The notes under the pieces: model-generated
Told to the model about the DNA's origin: nothing
The model's database searches: none
Seen by the model: the letters and a program-made list of their open reading frames with translations, nothing else
Program-made: the position numbers and the translations under genes
In this document: positions 53,619 to 63,352 of the stretch, one piece after another
Position numbering within the stretch: the first letter of the stretch is position 1
How the letters are laid out: each line of letters starts with the position of its first letter
Origin: Singulisphaera acidiphila DSM 18658
GTDB taxonomy: Bacteria; Planctomycetota; Planctomycetia; Isosphaerales; Isosphaeraceae
Length of the DNA stretch: 64,000 nucleotides
Direction: 5' to 3'
Assembly (NCBI RefSeq): GCF_000242455.2
Contig: NC_019892.1
Coordinates: 4,898,001 to 4,962,000, forward strand

Positions 53619-54905
53619 CTAATCGCTCGCCGCGACCACCTTGCCGTTGCCGTCCACGATGCGAACCGGCTCGCGCATGGTCGGCCGGGCGCGGCGGTCG
53701 ACGATGTTGCATGCGCTCACCTTGGCATTGCGGCAGTTCCGGAGGTCGACGCCACGGAATTCGGGGTCGAGCACCTGGCAGCCGAGGATCAGGATCTCGC
53801 TCGAATCGACCACTTCGATCGCCCCGCCCTCGTCGGGTCCTCCTGCCTGCGAGCCGTCGAGGATCAGGTTTTGGAGGTTGATGCCGGCCGATTTGACGAC
53901 CTTGATGCCGTCGATCGTGGGGCCTTTGTAGTCCGGGTTGTGGTCGATGACGTTCGATCCGATGACGATGTCGCGGCACTGTTCGAGCACGATCGATCGT
54001 TCATAGGCGCTTGCGAACGTGTTGCCCGTCAGGGTGATCCCCCGGCAGTAGCGGAGCCAGACGTTGACCTGCTGGTCCTGGAGGACATTCCCCGTGATGT
54101 TCCAGAGCCCGGCCCCTCCGGAATCGTCGCGTTCGGCCCCTTCGATCCGGATGTTGGCGCCGCGCGGGCTCCCCTTGGCCTGAATCGTGTTCGAGGCGAT
54201 CGTCCCTTCGCGCACCGTGGCCTCGCGGGCGTCGATCCAGACGTCGGCCGAGTCAGGGTTTCCCGGATCGAAGTTGTACTCGATGTCACAGCCTGTGATT
54301 TGCAGGTTGCGGATCTCGCTTCGGGCAATCTTGATGCCGGCATGCTTGCAGTAACTGATATGGCAGCCGGTGATAATGGCCTGGTGGATGTTGACGCCGT
54401 CGAAATAGACGCCGATGGCCGGGCCTCGGCCGTCGTAGATGTGCAGGTCGGCCAGGAGGACGTTGCGGTTCCGCTTGACCAGGCGCACGCCGTAGCGGCA
54501 GCGGCGGATCAGGATCCCCTGGAGCGTCGGCTGCATCGTCCCTTCGATCTCGATGCCGTCGGCCTGGTCATGGTTGCCGACGATCTCCAGACCGCTGACG
54601 GTCGGCATCCGCTGGTGTTGCCAGACCCGAGGCTCGAAGCTCGTCGGGTCGGCCGACTTGCCGTGATTGCCGACGAGTCGGACGGCCGGGCCGGGGCCGT
54701 CCATCACCAGGCGGGCGGTCCCCCCCTGGCCGCAGAGCGCGATCGGCCCGGATCGGTCGAGGTCGATCTCCAGCGGGGCGGTCAGGCGGTACGTACCGCG
54801 GGGGAAGTCGAGTTGGCCCCCGCCTTGCTCGACCGCATGCCGAAGCGCCTTGGTCTCGTCAGCCCGACCGTCGCCGACGGCCCCGAAATCACGGACGTTG
54901 GTCAT
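53619..54905 (-). CDS. Right-handed parallel beta-helix protein (pectate-lyase-3/GH28-like)
   Basis: About 428 residues. The start MTNVRDFGAVGDGRADETKA is the usual N-terminus of Pectate_lyase_3/GH28-type beta-helices. The rest is a series of rungs with repeated N-x-I-x-G, such as LEIVGNHDQADGIEIEG, NLQITGCDIEY and VIGSNVIDHN. ATG 54905 follows GAGGA with good spacing, and ATG 54917 is the alternative; the frame continues upstream to 55010. No signal peptide is visible at either start, which is unusual for a polysaccharide-acting protein. It may act on intracellular or phage-like glycan, or be exported by another route. Confidence 0.8.
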   Translation of the reverse strand: MTNVRDFGAVGDGRADETKALRHAVEQGGGQLDFPRGTYRLTAPLEIDLDRSGPIALCGQGGTARLVMDGPGPAVRLVGNHGKSADPTSFEPRVWQHQRMPTVSGLEIVGNHDQADGIEIEGTMQPTLQGILIRRCRYGVRLVKRNRNVLLADLHIYDGRGPAIGVYFDGVNIHQAIITGCHISYCKHAGIKIARSEIRNLQITGCDIEYNFDPGNPDSADVWIDAREATVREGTIASNTIQAKGSPRGANIRIEGAERDDSGGAGLWNITGNVLQDQQVNVWLRYCRGITLTGNTFASAYERSIVLEQCRDIVIGSNVIDHNPDYKGPTIDGIKVVKSAGINLQNLILDGSQAGGPDEGGAIEVVDSSEILILGCQVLDPEFRGVDLRNCRNAKVSACNIVDRRARPTMREPVRIVDGNGKVVAASD

Positions 54906-55099
54906 GGGGATCCTCATCCTCAACGCGTATCGGCGTCGCCACCGGTCACAAACCGCGTCGAGACTCGTTTCAACGGAACAAGCCCCTACGGGTTTGTGTG
55001 TTACGGTCATGCGGTTTAATAGATCGCACAGTGGTCAACCCGACGCAAGGGGCGGCCCTGACGTATCACTTTATGATGGTTCTCTCAACTTTCGTCTCG

Positions 55100-56500
55100 A
55101 TGAAGAGGTATCGAACTGTGAAGAGACCCTGGTTGGTTCAGGCCGGGTATCCTTGCCGGCTCCGGTCCGCTCGAGCGTGGGCCTGCGGCTTTGCCATGGT
55201 GGTGGGGCTGACGCAAGGGGCCGCGCTGGTTCGGGGAGCCGATGCGCCCCCCCGTCCTCGTCCTCCGGCGACGGTGGCCGAGGCTGAGAAGACGCTCGAC
55301 CTCGCGACGTTCCCGCTGCTGGATCAGGCGAAGCAGGTGACGAGTCGCAGGCTGGCGGGCCTCTCCTACAATGTCGAGGGGAGTGTGAGACGCGTTTTCG
55401 AGGCCCAGCGCAAAGAGCTCACCGACCGGAACTGGACCGAGCGACCCAACAGCTACGTTTCGGACCAGTCGGCCAGCGGTCTGTTCACCAAGGACGGCTT
55501 TTCGCTCTCGTTGATGGTCTACCCGCCGGGTAAGCCGGGATTGGTCAACATCGCGCTCACCAACCACGGCAATGTCGCGCTCGGCAAGCTTCCCGTTCCG
55601 CCGGGCGTGAAGCCCTTCTTCGGCGGCCCGGTGAGCACCTCCTATTTAACCGAGTCTCCGGTGGCGGAAACGGCTCAAGCCTGTCGCAAGCTGCTCCTCG
55701 AAAGCGGCTGGGAACCCTACGGCGACGCGGGCGACACCCATTTCTTCAAGCAGAACGCCGTCCGGCTCGCCGCACGCGTCACCTCCGCCCCTGCCCAAGG
55801 GGGGAAGACCGTCATCGACTACAGTACGCTCCTGATGTCGGTGGATCTCCCCGCCCCCCTTGAGACGATCGGTCTGCAATATGCCGACGTGACCAAGCAA
55901 CTCCTGTTCGATACCAAGGCGACCGAAAAAGACGTGGTCGACTTCTATCGCAAGACGCTCGCGAAGTCGGCCTGGGAGGCCACGACGGAGGCTCCCTTCA
56001 AGTCGGGGTTCAAAAACATGATGATCTTCCGCAATCCCCAGAAGGATCTGCTGACCCTGGTGATGGACGAGATCAAGGGGCAGGATGTCAATCGGATTGT
56101 CCTCAAACACCAGTCCGCCGCCGAAGTTGAGGAGATCGAGCAGCGTCTCAAGGCCGAAGCCGAGCAACTCGAGATCGAGAAGCGCAAGCCGCTCCCGAAG
56201 CTGATCCTGGCAATCCCAGGTGATGCGAAGGCCGTGATGCAGTCGAAAACCACGATCAGGTTCGAGGTTCCCGACACGCGGGCCAGGCAGATTGCCGAGA
56301 CGTGGCGCACGCAGTTCGAGAAGGAGGGTTGGGAGATCCAGGCGAGCCGGCTGGAAGACAAGGGAGGCTCGATCTTCATCGCGAAAGGGCGTCTCCACAC
56401 CGTGAGCTTGAGCTACACCGATCTCAGGCAACTCCCCGCCGAGGTCACGATTCGAGGCAACGGCGTCGAATTGGTGCGGTCGGCCGAAGCGAAGAAGTAG
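55100..56500 (+). CDS. Secreted protein of unknown function with four internal modules
   Basis: About 466 residues. A basic N-terminus (MKRYRTVKRPW) leads to a hydrophobic stretch AWACGFAMVVGLTQGAAL ending in RGADA, a probable signal peptide. The mature chain contains four modules of 80-120 residues, each with a helix ending in Trp: AQRKELTDRNWTE, CRKLLLESGWEPY, YRKTLAKSAWEA and WRTQFEKEGWEIQ, followed by beta strands. A charged helix (EVEEIEQRLKAEAEQLEIEKRK) separates modules three and four. The start is uncertain; GTG 55118 and earlier codons are in frame. No family is recognised. It is encoded divergently from the beta-helix gene. Confidence 0.7.
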   Translation: MKRYRTVKRPWLVQAGYPCRLRSARAWACGFAMVVGLTQGAALVRGADAPPRPRPPATVAEAEKTLDLATFPLLDQAKQVTSRRLAGLSYNVEGSVRRVFEAQRKELTDRNWTERPNSYVSDQSASGLFTKDGFSLSLMVYPPGKPGLVNIALTNHGNVALGKLPVPPGVKPFFGGPVSTSYLTESPVAETAQACRKLLLESGWEPYGDAGDTHFFKQNAVRLAARVTSAPAQGGKTVIDYSTLLMSVDLPAPLETIGLQYADVTKQLLFDTKATEKDVVDFYRKTLAKSAWEATTEAPFKSGFKNMMIFRNPQKDLLTLVMDEIKGQDVNRIVLKHQSAAEVEEIEQRLKAEAEQLEIEKRKPLPKLILAIPGDAKAVMQSKTTIRFEVPDTRARQIAETWRTQFEKEGWEIQASRLEDKGGSIFIAKGRLHTVSLSYTDLRQLPAEVTIRGNGVELVRSAEAKK

Positions 56501-56600
56501 CCCGGCCGTGATTCCCTGTGGGTTGGCGCGAGTCCGAGAGGGGGATCGGGGCCCGACGGAACCCCGGCCGTGCCGGCCGAGATTCAGGACTTGCCGGCTG

Positions 56601-59387
56601 TCAGGGACGGGCGGGGGCCTTGACGGAACCGCGCAGGTCGAGGATGGCGCGGACGACGTCGTCCCCCGGTTTCTGGACGAGGGAGAAGCCCAGTCGCTTG
56701 CAGAGCAGGAGCATCGGCCGGTTCTGAGGGAGGATGTCGGCGTTGATTTGGTCGAGCCCCTCGTCGCGTCCGACCTGCACCAAGCGGCGGAGCAGCTCGG
56801 TGCCGAGCCCACGCCCCTGGAACCGGTCGACGACGAGGAGGGCAAACTCGGCCTCGTTGCGGCCGTGCTGCTTCATCAGGCGGCTGACGCCGAGGATCTC
56901 GCGGGCTCCGGTCGCGGGGTCCTGATAGTCGGCCACCAGCGCCATTTCGCGGTCGTAGTCGTTGAAGCAGATCCGCGTCAAGCGGTCGTGGGCGACCCGC
57001 CGGCCGAGCTTCATCGCATGGAAGTAGCGGAACGAGACGCTCTGCTCGGAGAGTCGCTCATGAAACTGGATGAACGAGGGTTCATCCTCGGGGCGGATCG
57101 GGCGGATCAGCAAGGCGGTTCCGTCCGGGGCGGTCCAGGGGACGGCGTACTGCGTCGGATAAGGGCGGATGGCGAGTCGTGGCCATTGCCCCTCGCGGAC
57201 CTCCGGGCCGTGTGCGATCACGCGGGCATCGAGGGCCAGGAATCCCTCGCGCGAGGCGAGCAGGGGGTTGATGTCGATCTCCTTGATCCAGGGTTGCTCG
57301 ACGACGAGTCGGCTGAACCGGACGAGGAGCTGCTCCAACTGCGCGGAATCGATCAGGTCGCGGCCCTGGGACGCCTTCAAGGCCGCGTAGGCGCGGGTCG
57401 GCTCCATCATTCGCCGGGCCAGGGTCGTGTTGAGTGGCGGCAGGGCCAGCGACCAGTCGTGGAGGACTTCCACGTGCCGGCCCCCCGAGCCAAAGAGCAG
57501 GACCGGGCCGAACTGGGGGTCGAGGCTGCTGCCGACGATCAACTCGAAGCCGTTGCGCCGGATCATCGGCTGGACGGTCACCCCCTGGAAGGCCCCGAGG
57601 CCTGCGCCTGCCCGCTCGCGCACGGCGGTCGCGATCTCGGCGAAGGCGTGGCGGACCGCATCGGCGTCGGGAAGGTCGAGCCGGACCCCGCCGCCGGCCG
57701 ACTTGTGCGTGATCGTCTCCGACGCGAGCTTGAGCGCCACCGGATAGCCCAGGGCGTTGGCCACTTCGACCGCCTCGGCCTCGTCGTGCGCGAACCTGGT
57801 CTCGACCGTCGGGATTGCGTAGGCGTCGAGCAGGCGTTTGGATTCAAGCTCGGTGAGGATCGTCCGCCCCTCGCCGCGCACCGCTGCGCCGACGGCTTCA
57901 GCGGCGGCGCGGGCGAGGGCCGTATCATGGGAGTCGTCGGTCGAGGTCGGCGTCTCGTAGAGGGCGCGGAGGTTATAGGTCGACCGCCACATCGCGTGGA
58001 AGACCCGCGCGGCGGTGTCGGGGTAGACGAAGGTCGGGATCCCGGCCCGGTTGAGAATCTCGACCCCCGCCGCGACGTCGGCCCCCCCCATCCAACTCGC
58101 CAGGACCGGCTTCCCCTCCACGCGGGCGAACGCTTTCAATGACTCGGCGGTCCGGGTCGGCTCGCTCAGCGCCTGGGGCGTCAGGATCACGAGCAGGCCG
58201 TCAGTCGCCCGGTCCTGGACCGCGGCCTCCACCGCCTGGGTGTAGCGCTCGGCGCTGGCGTCGCCGAGGACGTCGATCGGGTTGCCCCGGCTCCAAGGGG
58301 GGGGCAGGCAGGCATCCAGCGTCGCCATCGTCTCGTTCGAAAAATGGGCGAGTTCGCCCCCCGCCTTGAGCAAGGCGTCGGTGGCGAGCACACCGGGGCC
58401 CCCGGCATTGGTGACGATCGCCAGGCGAGGCCCGCGCGGGCGCGGCTGCTTGGAGAGAATTTCGGCGACCGCGAACATCTCGGCCAGCGTGTCGACGCGG
58501 AGCACGCCACAGCGGCGGAAGGCGGCGTCGAGGACGTCATTGTTCCCCGTGACTGCCCCTGTGTGTGAGGCGGCGGCGCGGGCCGCCTCTTCGCTCCGCC
58601 CCGCCTTGAGCACGATGATCGGCTTGGTCAGGGCCACCTCACGCGCCGCCGAGAGGAACGCGCGGGCATCGCCGATCGACTCCATGTAGATCACGATGCA
58701 CTGGGTGTGCGGGTCGTCGCCGAGGTAGTCGATCAGATCGCCCCAGCCGACGTCGATCATCGAGCCGACCGAGACGAACGCGCTAAAGCCGACGTTCTCG
58801 CGCAGGCTCCAGTCGAGGATCGCGTCGCACAAGGCGCCGCTCTGGCTGAGGAACCCGACGCCCCCCGGCAACGCCATCCGCCTGGCGAACGTGGCGTTGA
58901 GCCCGTTGAACGGCCGCATCACCCCGAGGCAGTTCGGCCCGATCAGCCGGACCCGCCCGCGCCTCGCCTGCTCGAGCACCCGCCGCTCGAGCTCCGCCCC
59001 CTCGGCCCCGACCTCCTTGAAGCCGGCCGAGACGACGATCGCGCCACGCACCCCGGCCGAGGCGCAGTCGCCGATCACCTCCGGCACCACCGCCGCTGGC
59101 GTTGCGACGATCGCAAGATCGATCGGCTCGGGTACGTCTGCCAGCCGCGCGTAGGCCTTGACTCCCAACACCTCGGCCCGATGCGGGTTGACCGGAAAGA
59201 TTGTTCTGCCGAACGGATTGCCGAGTAGGTTCTCAAGCATCGTCTTGCCGACGCTCTCCGCCTGCTCGGTAGCGCCGACCACCGCGATCGTCCTCGGCGC
59301 GAAGATGGCATCGAGCGGCTGGCGTCGCGATTGCAGAACCACCAGGTTCGGAACCAAACCAGGCCCTTTCGATTCATCTGCCGACAT
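56601..59387 (-). CDS. Acetate/acyl-CoA ligase (ADP-forming) fused to a GNAT acetyltransferase
   Basis: About 928 residues in the order of protein acetyltransferase Pat/YfiQ (PatZ). The CoA-binding domain starts with FAPRTIAVVGATEQAESVG near residue 30. The succinyl-CoA-ligase-like part holds SHTGAVTGNND with the family His. The ATP-grasp domain spans roughly residues 505-735 (LKLASETITHKSAGGGVRLD). The C-terminal GNAT domain has FQGRGLGTELLRRLV. It may be an active ADP-forming ligase, or a regulatory acetyltransferase acting on acetyl-CoA synthetase. ATG 59387 is chosen because of GAGGGG 6 bases before it; the frame extends to 59510. The catalytic His is retained, so enzymatic activity of the ligase part is possible. 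Confidence 0.9.
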   Translation of the reverse strand: MSADESKGPGLVPNLVVLQSRRQPLDAIFAPRTIAVVGATEQAESVGKTMLENLLGNPFGRTIFPVNPHRAEVLGVKAYARLADVPEPIDLAIVATPAAVVPEVIGDCASAGVRGAIVVSAGFKEVGAEGAELERRVLEQARRGRVRLIGPNCLGVMRPFNGLNATFARRMALPGGVGFLSQSGALCDAILDWSLRENVGFSAFVSVGSMIDVGWGDLIDYLGDDPHTQCIVIYMESIGDARAFLSAAREVALTKPIIVLKAGRSEEAARAAASHTGAVTGNNDVLDAAFRRCGVLRVDTLAEMFAVAEILSKQPRPRGPRLAIVTNAGGPGVLATDALLKAGGELAHFSNETMATLDACLPPPWSRGNPIDVLGDASAERYTQAVEAAVQDRATDGLLVILTPQALSEPTRTAESLKAFARVEGKPVLASWMGGADVAAGVEILNRAGIPTFVYPDTAARVFHAMWRSTYNLRALYETPTSTDDSHDTALARAAAEAVGAAVRGEGRTILTELESKRLLDAYAIPTVETRFAHDEAEAVEVANALGYPVALKLASETITHKSAGGGVRLDLPDADAVRHAFAEIATAVRERAGAGLGAFQGVTVQPMIRRNGFELIVGSSLDPQFGPVLLFGSGGRHVEVLHDWSLALPPLNTTLARRMMEPTRAYAALKASQGRDLIDSAQLEQLLVRFSRLVVEQPWIKEIDINPLLASREGFLALDARVIAHGPEVREGQWPRLAIRPYPTQYAVPWTAPDGTALLIRPIRPEDEPSFIQFHERLSEQSVSFRYFHAMKLGRRVAHDRLTRICFNDYDREMALVADYQDPATGAREILGVSRLMKQHGRNEAEFALLVVDRFQGRGLGTELLRRLVQVGRDEGLDQINADILPQNRPMLLLCKRLGFSLVQKPGDDVVRAILDLRGSVKAPARP

Positions 59388-59782
59388 CGCGTCCCCCTCG
59401 GATCGACCACGGCTGGCCATCTCATTTTTTTTTCGTGTCAGGCGCCTGGCGATCATCGCATCGAAAGCCTGTTCGGGCGAGTCTCTGAGCGTTTGAACAC
59501 GTGGTGTCATCCGCCGCCCATGGGGCAGGATGTAGAGTAGGTTCTTTCAAGCCCGGACCCCCACTGACTCGACTCGGCAGTATGGTGTTGGCTTCTGATT
59601 TTGCGAATGAACGGACCGCGTCACGAACGGGAGATCAGTAACCGGCAGGATTCTCGATCTCGCGTTCCAATATAATGATGATCTCGTCGCGTTGGCCGCC
59701 TACCAAAGGCGCTCACGCCAACGGCCGCAACCCCTGCGGTCATACCGGATCGCACCACCCACCCCTTTGGGCCGCCAGGACC
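59388..59782. other. Divergent intergenic region with a possible cardiolipin-synthase promoter
   Basis: The 395 bp separate the ligase/GNAT gene and the cardiolipin-synthase gene. TATAAT at 59671-59676 is a clean -10 match about 107 bp before ATG 59783, but no good -35 is found 16-18 bp upstream. A T9 tract lies near 59425. The reading frame of the synthase is open from 59675 but has no support before 59783. Confidence 0.45.
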
Positions 59783-61231
59783 ATGCTCGACCCCCATGCT
59801 TCGCTTGTCCCCGTTCTGCTTACCATTGTGGATATTGTTGTCAGTGTGTTTGCGTCCGTGCATGTTATTCTTTTTAAACGCGATACGAGATCAGCGATTG
59901 GCTGGATTGGGCTGATTTGGCTGTCGCCGATTCTCGGTACGGTGGTTTATGTGCTGCTGGGGATCAACCGGATCAAACGGCGGGCCCAGTACATGCGCCG
60001 GGGGAGTGGGCAACTGGTCGCGCATGCCGTGGGGCCCTATCTCCCCGACATCCTCGACCCGATCCCGGTGCTGGAAGGATCTCCTCTCGATTCCCTGGTT
60101 CAACTTGGCGATCGTGTGACGCAGTGGCCTTTGCTGGCCGGGAATGCGTTCGCGATTCTCGACGGCGGCGATCAGGCTTACCCCGCCATGCTTCGAGCGA
60201 TCGATGGGGCGACCCGGTCGGTCGGCCTGTGTACCTACATCTTCGACAACGACCGGACCGGGCAGCTCTTCGTCGACGCCTTGGCTCGAGCGGTTGCGCG
60301 CGGGGTCGAGGTCCGGGTCTTGATCGATGGTGTCGGGGCCCAGCACTCCTGGCGGTCGGTGGTCCGTGCCTTGAGAATGGTGAAGGTGCCGGCCGTGGAG
60401 TTTCACCCCACGCTTGTTCCGGTATGGATGCCCTACTTCAATCTCCGCAATCACCGCAAGCTCCTCGTCGTCGACGGCACGATCGGATTTACCGGCGGGA
60501 TGAACATTCTCGAAGAGTATCACTGGGCGATGCGTCCCCACGCCCCGAAGCGCGACCTGCACTTCCAGGTCCGAGGACCGGCCGTCGCCTACTTGCAGCA
60601 GGTTTTCGCCGACGATTGGGCCTTCTGCACCCGGGAGATCCTCGAAGGCGATCGCTGGTTCCTGCCCATTGAGGAGGCTGGGGATGTACTCGCCCGTGGT
60701 GTGATCGACGGCCCCGATGACGATCGCGACAACCTGCTCAACGTCATCCTCGGCGGCCTGGCCTGCGCGAAGTCGGCCGTGGCGATTGCGACCCCCTACT
60801 TTCTGCCCGACGCACGCCTGGTCTCGGCCTTGGAGGTCGCCGCCCTCCGAGGGGTGCAGGTGGACATCCTCCTGCCGAGCGCGAACAACCACAAGTTGGT
60901 CCAGTGGGCCGCCACGGCGCAGCTCGGGCCGCTCGTGGAGGTGGGGTGCCGTGTCTGGTCCGCGCCGCCCCCCTTCGACCACACCAAGCTGATGATCGTC
61001 GACCGGAGCTGGGCCTTCATCGGCTCGGCCAACCTGGACCCGCGCAGCCTCCGCCTGAACTTCGAGTTCAACCTCGAATGCTACGGAACCGAGTTCGCCA
61101 CCTGCCTCCACCAGGTGTTCCAGGACCGGCTCCGCGACGCGGTCCCCGTCACCTCCGAGGCACTCAACGCACGCAGCCTGCCCGTCAAACTCCGCGACGG
61201 CGCCGCGCGATTGCTCTCCCCTTACCTCTGA
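59783..61231 (+). CDS. cls: Cardiolipin synthase (phospholipase D family)
   Basis: A 482-residue membrane enzyme. Two N-terminal helices (LVPVLLTIVDIVVSVFASVHV; SAIGWIGLIWLSPILGTVVYVLLG) precede two HKD motifs: HRKLLVVDGTIGFTGGMN near residue 225 and HTKLMIVDRSWAFIGSANLDPRS near residue 400. Both motifs keep His, Lys and Asp. The reaction joins two phosphatidylglycerols, or phosphatidylglycerol with phosphatidylethanolamine, in the inner membrane. ATG 59783 has AGGA 4-5 bases before it and gives the usual family length; earlier in-frame starts would add a non-conserved leader. Confidence 0.92.
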   Translation: MLDPHASLVPVLLTIVDIVVSVFASVHVILFKRDTRSAIGWIGLIWLSPILGTVVYVLLGINRIKRRAQYMRRGSGQLVAHAVGPYLPDILDPIPVLEGSPLDSLVQLGDRVTQWPLLAGNAFAILDGGDQAYPAMLRAIDGATRSVGLCTYIFDNDRTGQLFVDALARAVARGVEVRVLIDGVGAQHSWRSVVRALRMVKVPAVEFHPTLVPVWMPYFNLRNHRKLLVVDGTIGFTGGMNILEEYHWAMRPHAPKRDLHFQVRGPAVAYLQQVFADDWAFCTREILEGDRWFLPIEEAGDVLARGVIDGPDDDRDNLLNVILGGLACAKSAVAIATPYFLPDARLVSALEVAALRGVQVDILLPSANNHKLVQWAATAQLGPLVEVGCRVWSAPPPFDHTKLMIVDRSWAFIGSANLDPRSLRLNFEFNLECYGTEFATCLHQVFQDRLRDAVPVTSEALNARSLPVKLRDGAARLLSPYL

Positions 61232-61312
61232 TCGCAATCCCCCCAACACCAAGCAAACGTTGGAGATGGGGAATATAGTCGACAAAGTTGATCGGGATTC
61301 GAGTCAATCCCC

Positions 61313-61341
61313 TTGACGACCTGCACAATCGCAGGAATAAT
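61313..61341 (+). promoter_or_regulatory. Promoter candidate before the second DUF1559 gene
   Basis: TTGACG at 61313-61318 and AATAAT at 61336-61341 are exactly 17 bp apart, five of six bases matching in each box. Transcription would start near 61349, leaving about 195 bases of leader. Otherwise 61232-61542 shows nothing. Confidence 0.6.
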
Positions 61342-61542
61342 GGGTCCGACGCACTTGAAAAAGAGGCCGGTGTCATCGTCCCCAAAGGGCGAGCGGGCCT
61401 GACAAGGGCTGCCCCGGCCGCAACTGCAACGCGGCCCTCACCTATCGCGCCGACTCGTTCAACGAGAGGCCTGTCGCACTCTACCGGTACACGACCGACC
61501 GGAATTCCGGAGGTTTCCGAGACAGCGAAGGTCGATTTTGTG

Positions 61543-62730
61543 ATGTTAATTTCATCGAATGTATCGTTTGCGATTTTGTTGCCCAGAACTTCCATTGAGC
61601 CTGCATCAAATTCTACTTGTTCCAGGAATGTACCGTGGGCCTGTCGCGGTTTCACTCTGATCGAGCTGCTGGTCGTCATCGCCATCATCGCCGTGCTCAT
61701 TGCTCTGCTGCTGCCTGCCGTCCAGAGCGCACGCGAGGCGGCCCGGCGTTCCCAGTGCACGAACAACCTGAAGCAGATCGGGTTGGCGATGCACAATTAT
61801 CACAGCACGTTTGACTCGTTCCCGCCCGGGGCCCTGTTCGGTCGCAGCGCCGACCTCTCGCTCGGCAACAATCGCGACTTCTCGGCGCACGTCCGGCTGC
61901 TCGGCTTCTCCGAGCAAACGGCGCTCTACAACGCGGCGAACTTCAGTCTCGCCTGCTTCAACGACGATGCCTATGGGAACGGTGCCAACTCGACCACGAC
62001 GATGAACCGCCTGTCCTTGATGCTCTGCCCGTCGTCAACGCCGCCGTCCTGGAACCACCAGGGGTCGGGCACTTTGTTCAACTCGTTGAAAGCGCCGGGC
62101 GGGAACTACTTCGCCTCGGTCGGCTCGTCGATGGAATTCGCCGGTCAGCAGAGTAATGGGCCTCCTAACGGCGTGTTTGAATATGTCGGTGAGTTGGGGC
62201 GGAGCCACGGGATCGCCGAGATCTCGGACGGGAGCAGCAACACGATCGCGTTCGGCGAGTGGCGGACCGGTAGCGGAAGCCCCAGTTTGGTGACGATCCC
62301 GACGGACATCATCTTCATCGGGAGCTTCCCCGCCGGCACCAAGCGGAACGACGGGTCGTTGAACATGCCCCGCCTGTCCGGTTCGTTCCTCCAGTGGATC
62401 TCGCAGTGCGGCGCCGCCGCCAAGGACAGGAACGGGTACTACGGCAAGAGCACCACGCTCGGCCAGAACTGGTCGCTCGGCCTGGTCGGCTACTCGCTGG
62501 GCAACGTCCTGCTGGGGCCTAACCCCAAGTACCCGAATTGCTCGACCAATGGCAGCGGAACCCTCCAGAGCCCGGGCGTCTGGGGCCTGAGTAGCCTGCA
62601 CTCAGGGGGGGCCAACATCCTGCTCGCCGACGGCTCGGTCCGGTTCCTCAAGGACAGCGTGGCCTTGCCCACCATCTGGGCACTCGGCTCGCGGGCCCAG
62701 GGCGAAATCGTCTCCGCCGACGCCTGGTAA
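61543..62730 (+). CDS. DUF1559 pilin-like protein with unclear start
   Basis: The prepilin segment CRGFTLIELLVVIAIIAVL begins near 61640, and the C-terminal signature is SSLHSGGANILLADGSVRFLKDS, with a final IVSADAW. These make the family sure. The start is not: the only in-frame ATG near by is 61543, giving a 34-residue leader that is unusually long and not basic. An ATG at 61625 reads MYRGPVA in another frame and would give a normal leader if one base were different. The frame also stays open to 61288. An error in the sequence or a real frameshift is possible. Confidence 0.88.
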   Translation: MLISSNVSFAILLPRTSIEPASNSTCSRNVPWACRGFTLIELLVVIAIIAVLIALLLPAVQSAREAARRSQCTNNLKQIGLAMHNYHSTFDSFPPGALFGRSADLSLGNNRDFSAHVRLLGFSEQTALYNAANFSLACFNDDAYGNGANSTTTMNRLSLMLCPSSTPPSWNHQGSGTLFNSLKAPGGNYFASVGSSMEFAGQQSNGPPNGVFEYVGELGRSHGIAEISDGSSNTIAFGEWRTGSGSPSLVTIPTDIIFIGSFPAGTKRNDGSLNMPRLSGSFLQWISQCGAAAKDRNGYYGKSTTLGQNWSLGLVGYSLGNVLLGPNPKYPNCSTNGSGTLQSPGVWGLSSLHSGGANILLADGSVRFLKDSVALPTIWALGSRAQGEIVSADAW

Positions 62731-62758
62731 TTCGTCACGCCCCGCTTGGCCCGCTCGC

Positions 62759-62799
62759 CAGCCCCCCTTCTGTCTTTTCGCACGAGGCAGGGGGGGCTG
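62759..62799 (+). terminator. GC-rich hairpin after the second DUF1559 gene
   Basis: CAGCCCCCCT at 62759-62768 pairs with a GGGGGGGCTG-type arm ending at 62799, with one extra G. It lies 28 bp after the stop. No T-run follows, so it may be a partial terminator that lowers expression of the following lipoprotein gene. Confidence 0.4.
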
Positions 62800-62878
62800 C
62801 TCTCTCTCACCCGGAACAACCGGCCGGGCCAAGGCACGCGTCTTCCGCGTCTTTGTCTGTGAAGTTGGAGCCTGTCCC

Positions 62879-63352
62879 ATGTTGCGTCGTCTGCTCGTCC
62901 CCCGATCCTTGTCTGTCGCATTCACGCTGACCGCCATCGGTTGCGGTGGCGCGGCGGACGGCCCGCCGCGTGAGCCGGTTTACGGGTCCGTCAAGTTCGA
63001 TGGCAAGCTGCTGGAAAAAGGCCTCATCACATTCACGCCCGCCGATGGGGGCGACCTGGTCGTCAGCGGCCTGATCCTCGACGGTCAGTTCTCCTTGCCT
63101 CGTCATGAAGGGCCGGGGCTCGGGCCGCACCGGGTCGACATCTGGTCGAAACAGGCCACCGGAAAAACGTTGCCCAACCCGGACGATCCCGGCAATCCGA
63201 TTGAAGAAAAGAAGGAAATTCTGCCTCCCCAGTTTAATATCAAGTCACGTCTTGCTGCGGATGTGGCCAAGGGGGGGGATAACAAGTTCGACTACGACCT
63301 GCGTCCCGCTGCCGGCGATGCGAAGAAGGTGGCGTTGAAGTCCGGGCGGTGA
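62879..63352 (+). CDS. Small lipoprotein, transthyretin-like
   Basis: A 157-residue protein. The leader MLRRLLVPRSLSVAFTLTAIGC ends in a lipobox (AIGC), and the mature chain begins GGAADGPPREPVYGSVKFDGKLLEKG, the same G-x-V-x-x-x-G-K-x-L pattern as the lipoprotein at 47849-48244. GGAG about 8 bases before the ATG supports the start. It follows a DUF1559 gene, as in the other pair of this window. Confidence 0.82.
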   Translation: MLRRLLVPRSLSVAFTLTAIGCGGAADGPPREPVYGSVKFDGKLLEKGLITFTPADGGDLVVSGLILDGQFSLPRHEGPGLGPHRVDIWSKQATGKTLPNPDDPGNPIEEKKEILPPQFNIKSRLAADVAKGGDNKFDYDLRPAAGDAKKVALKSGR

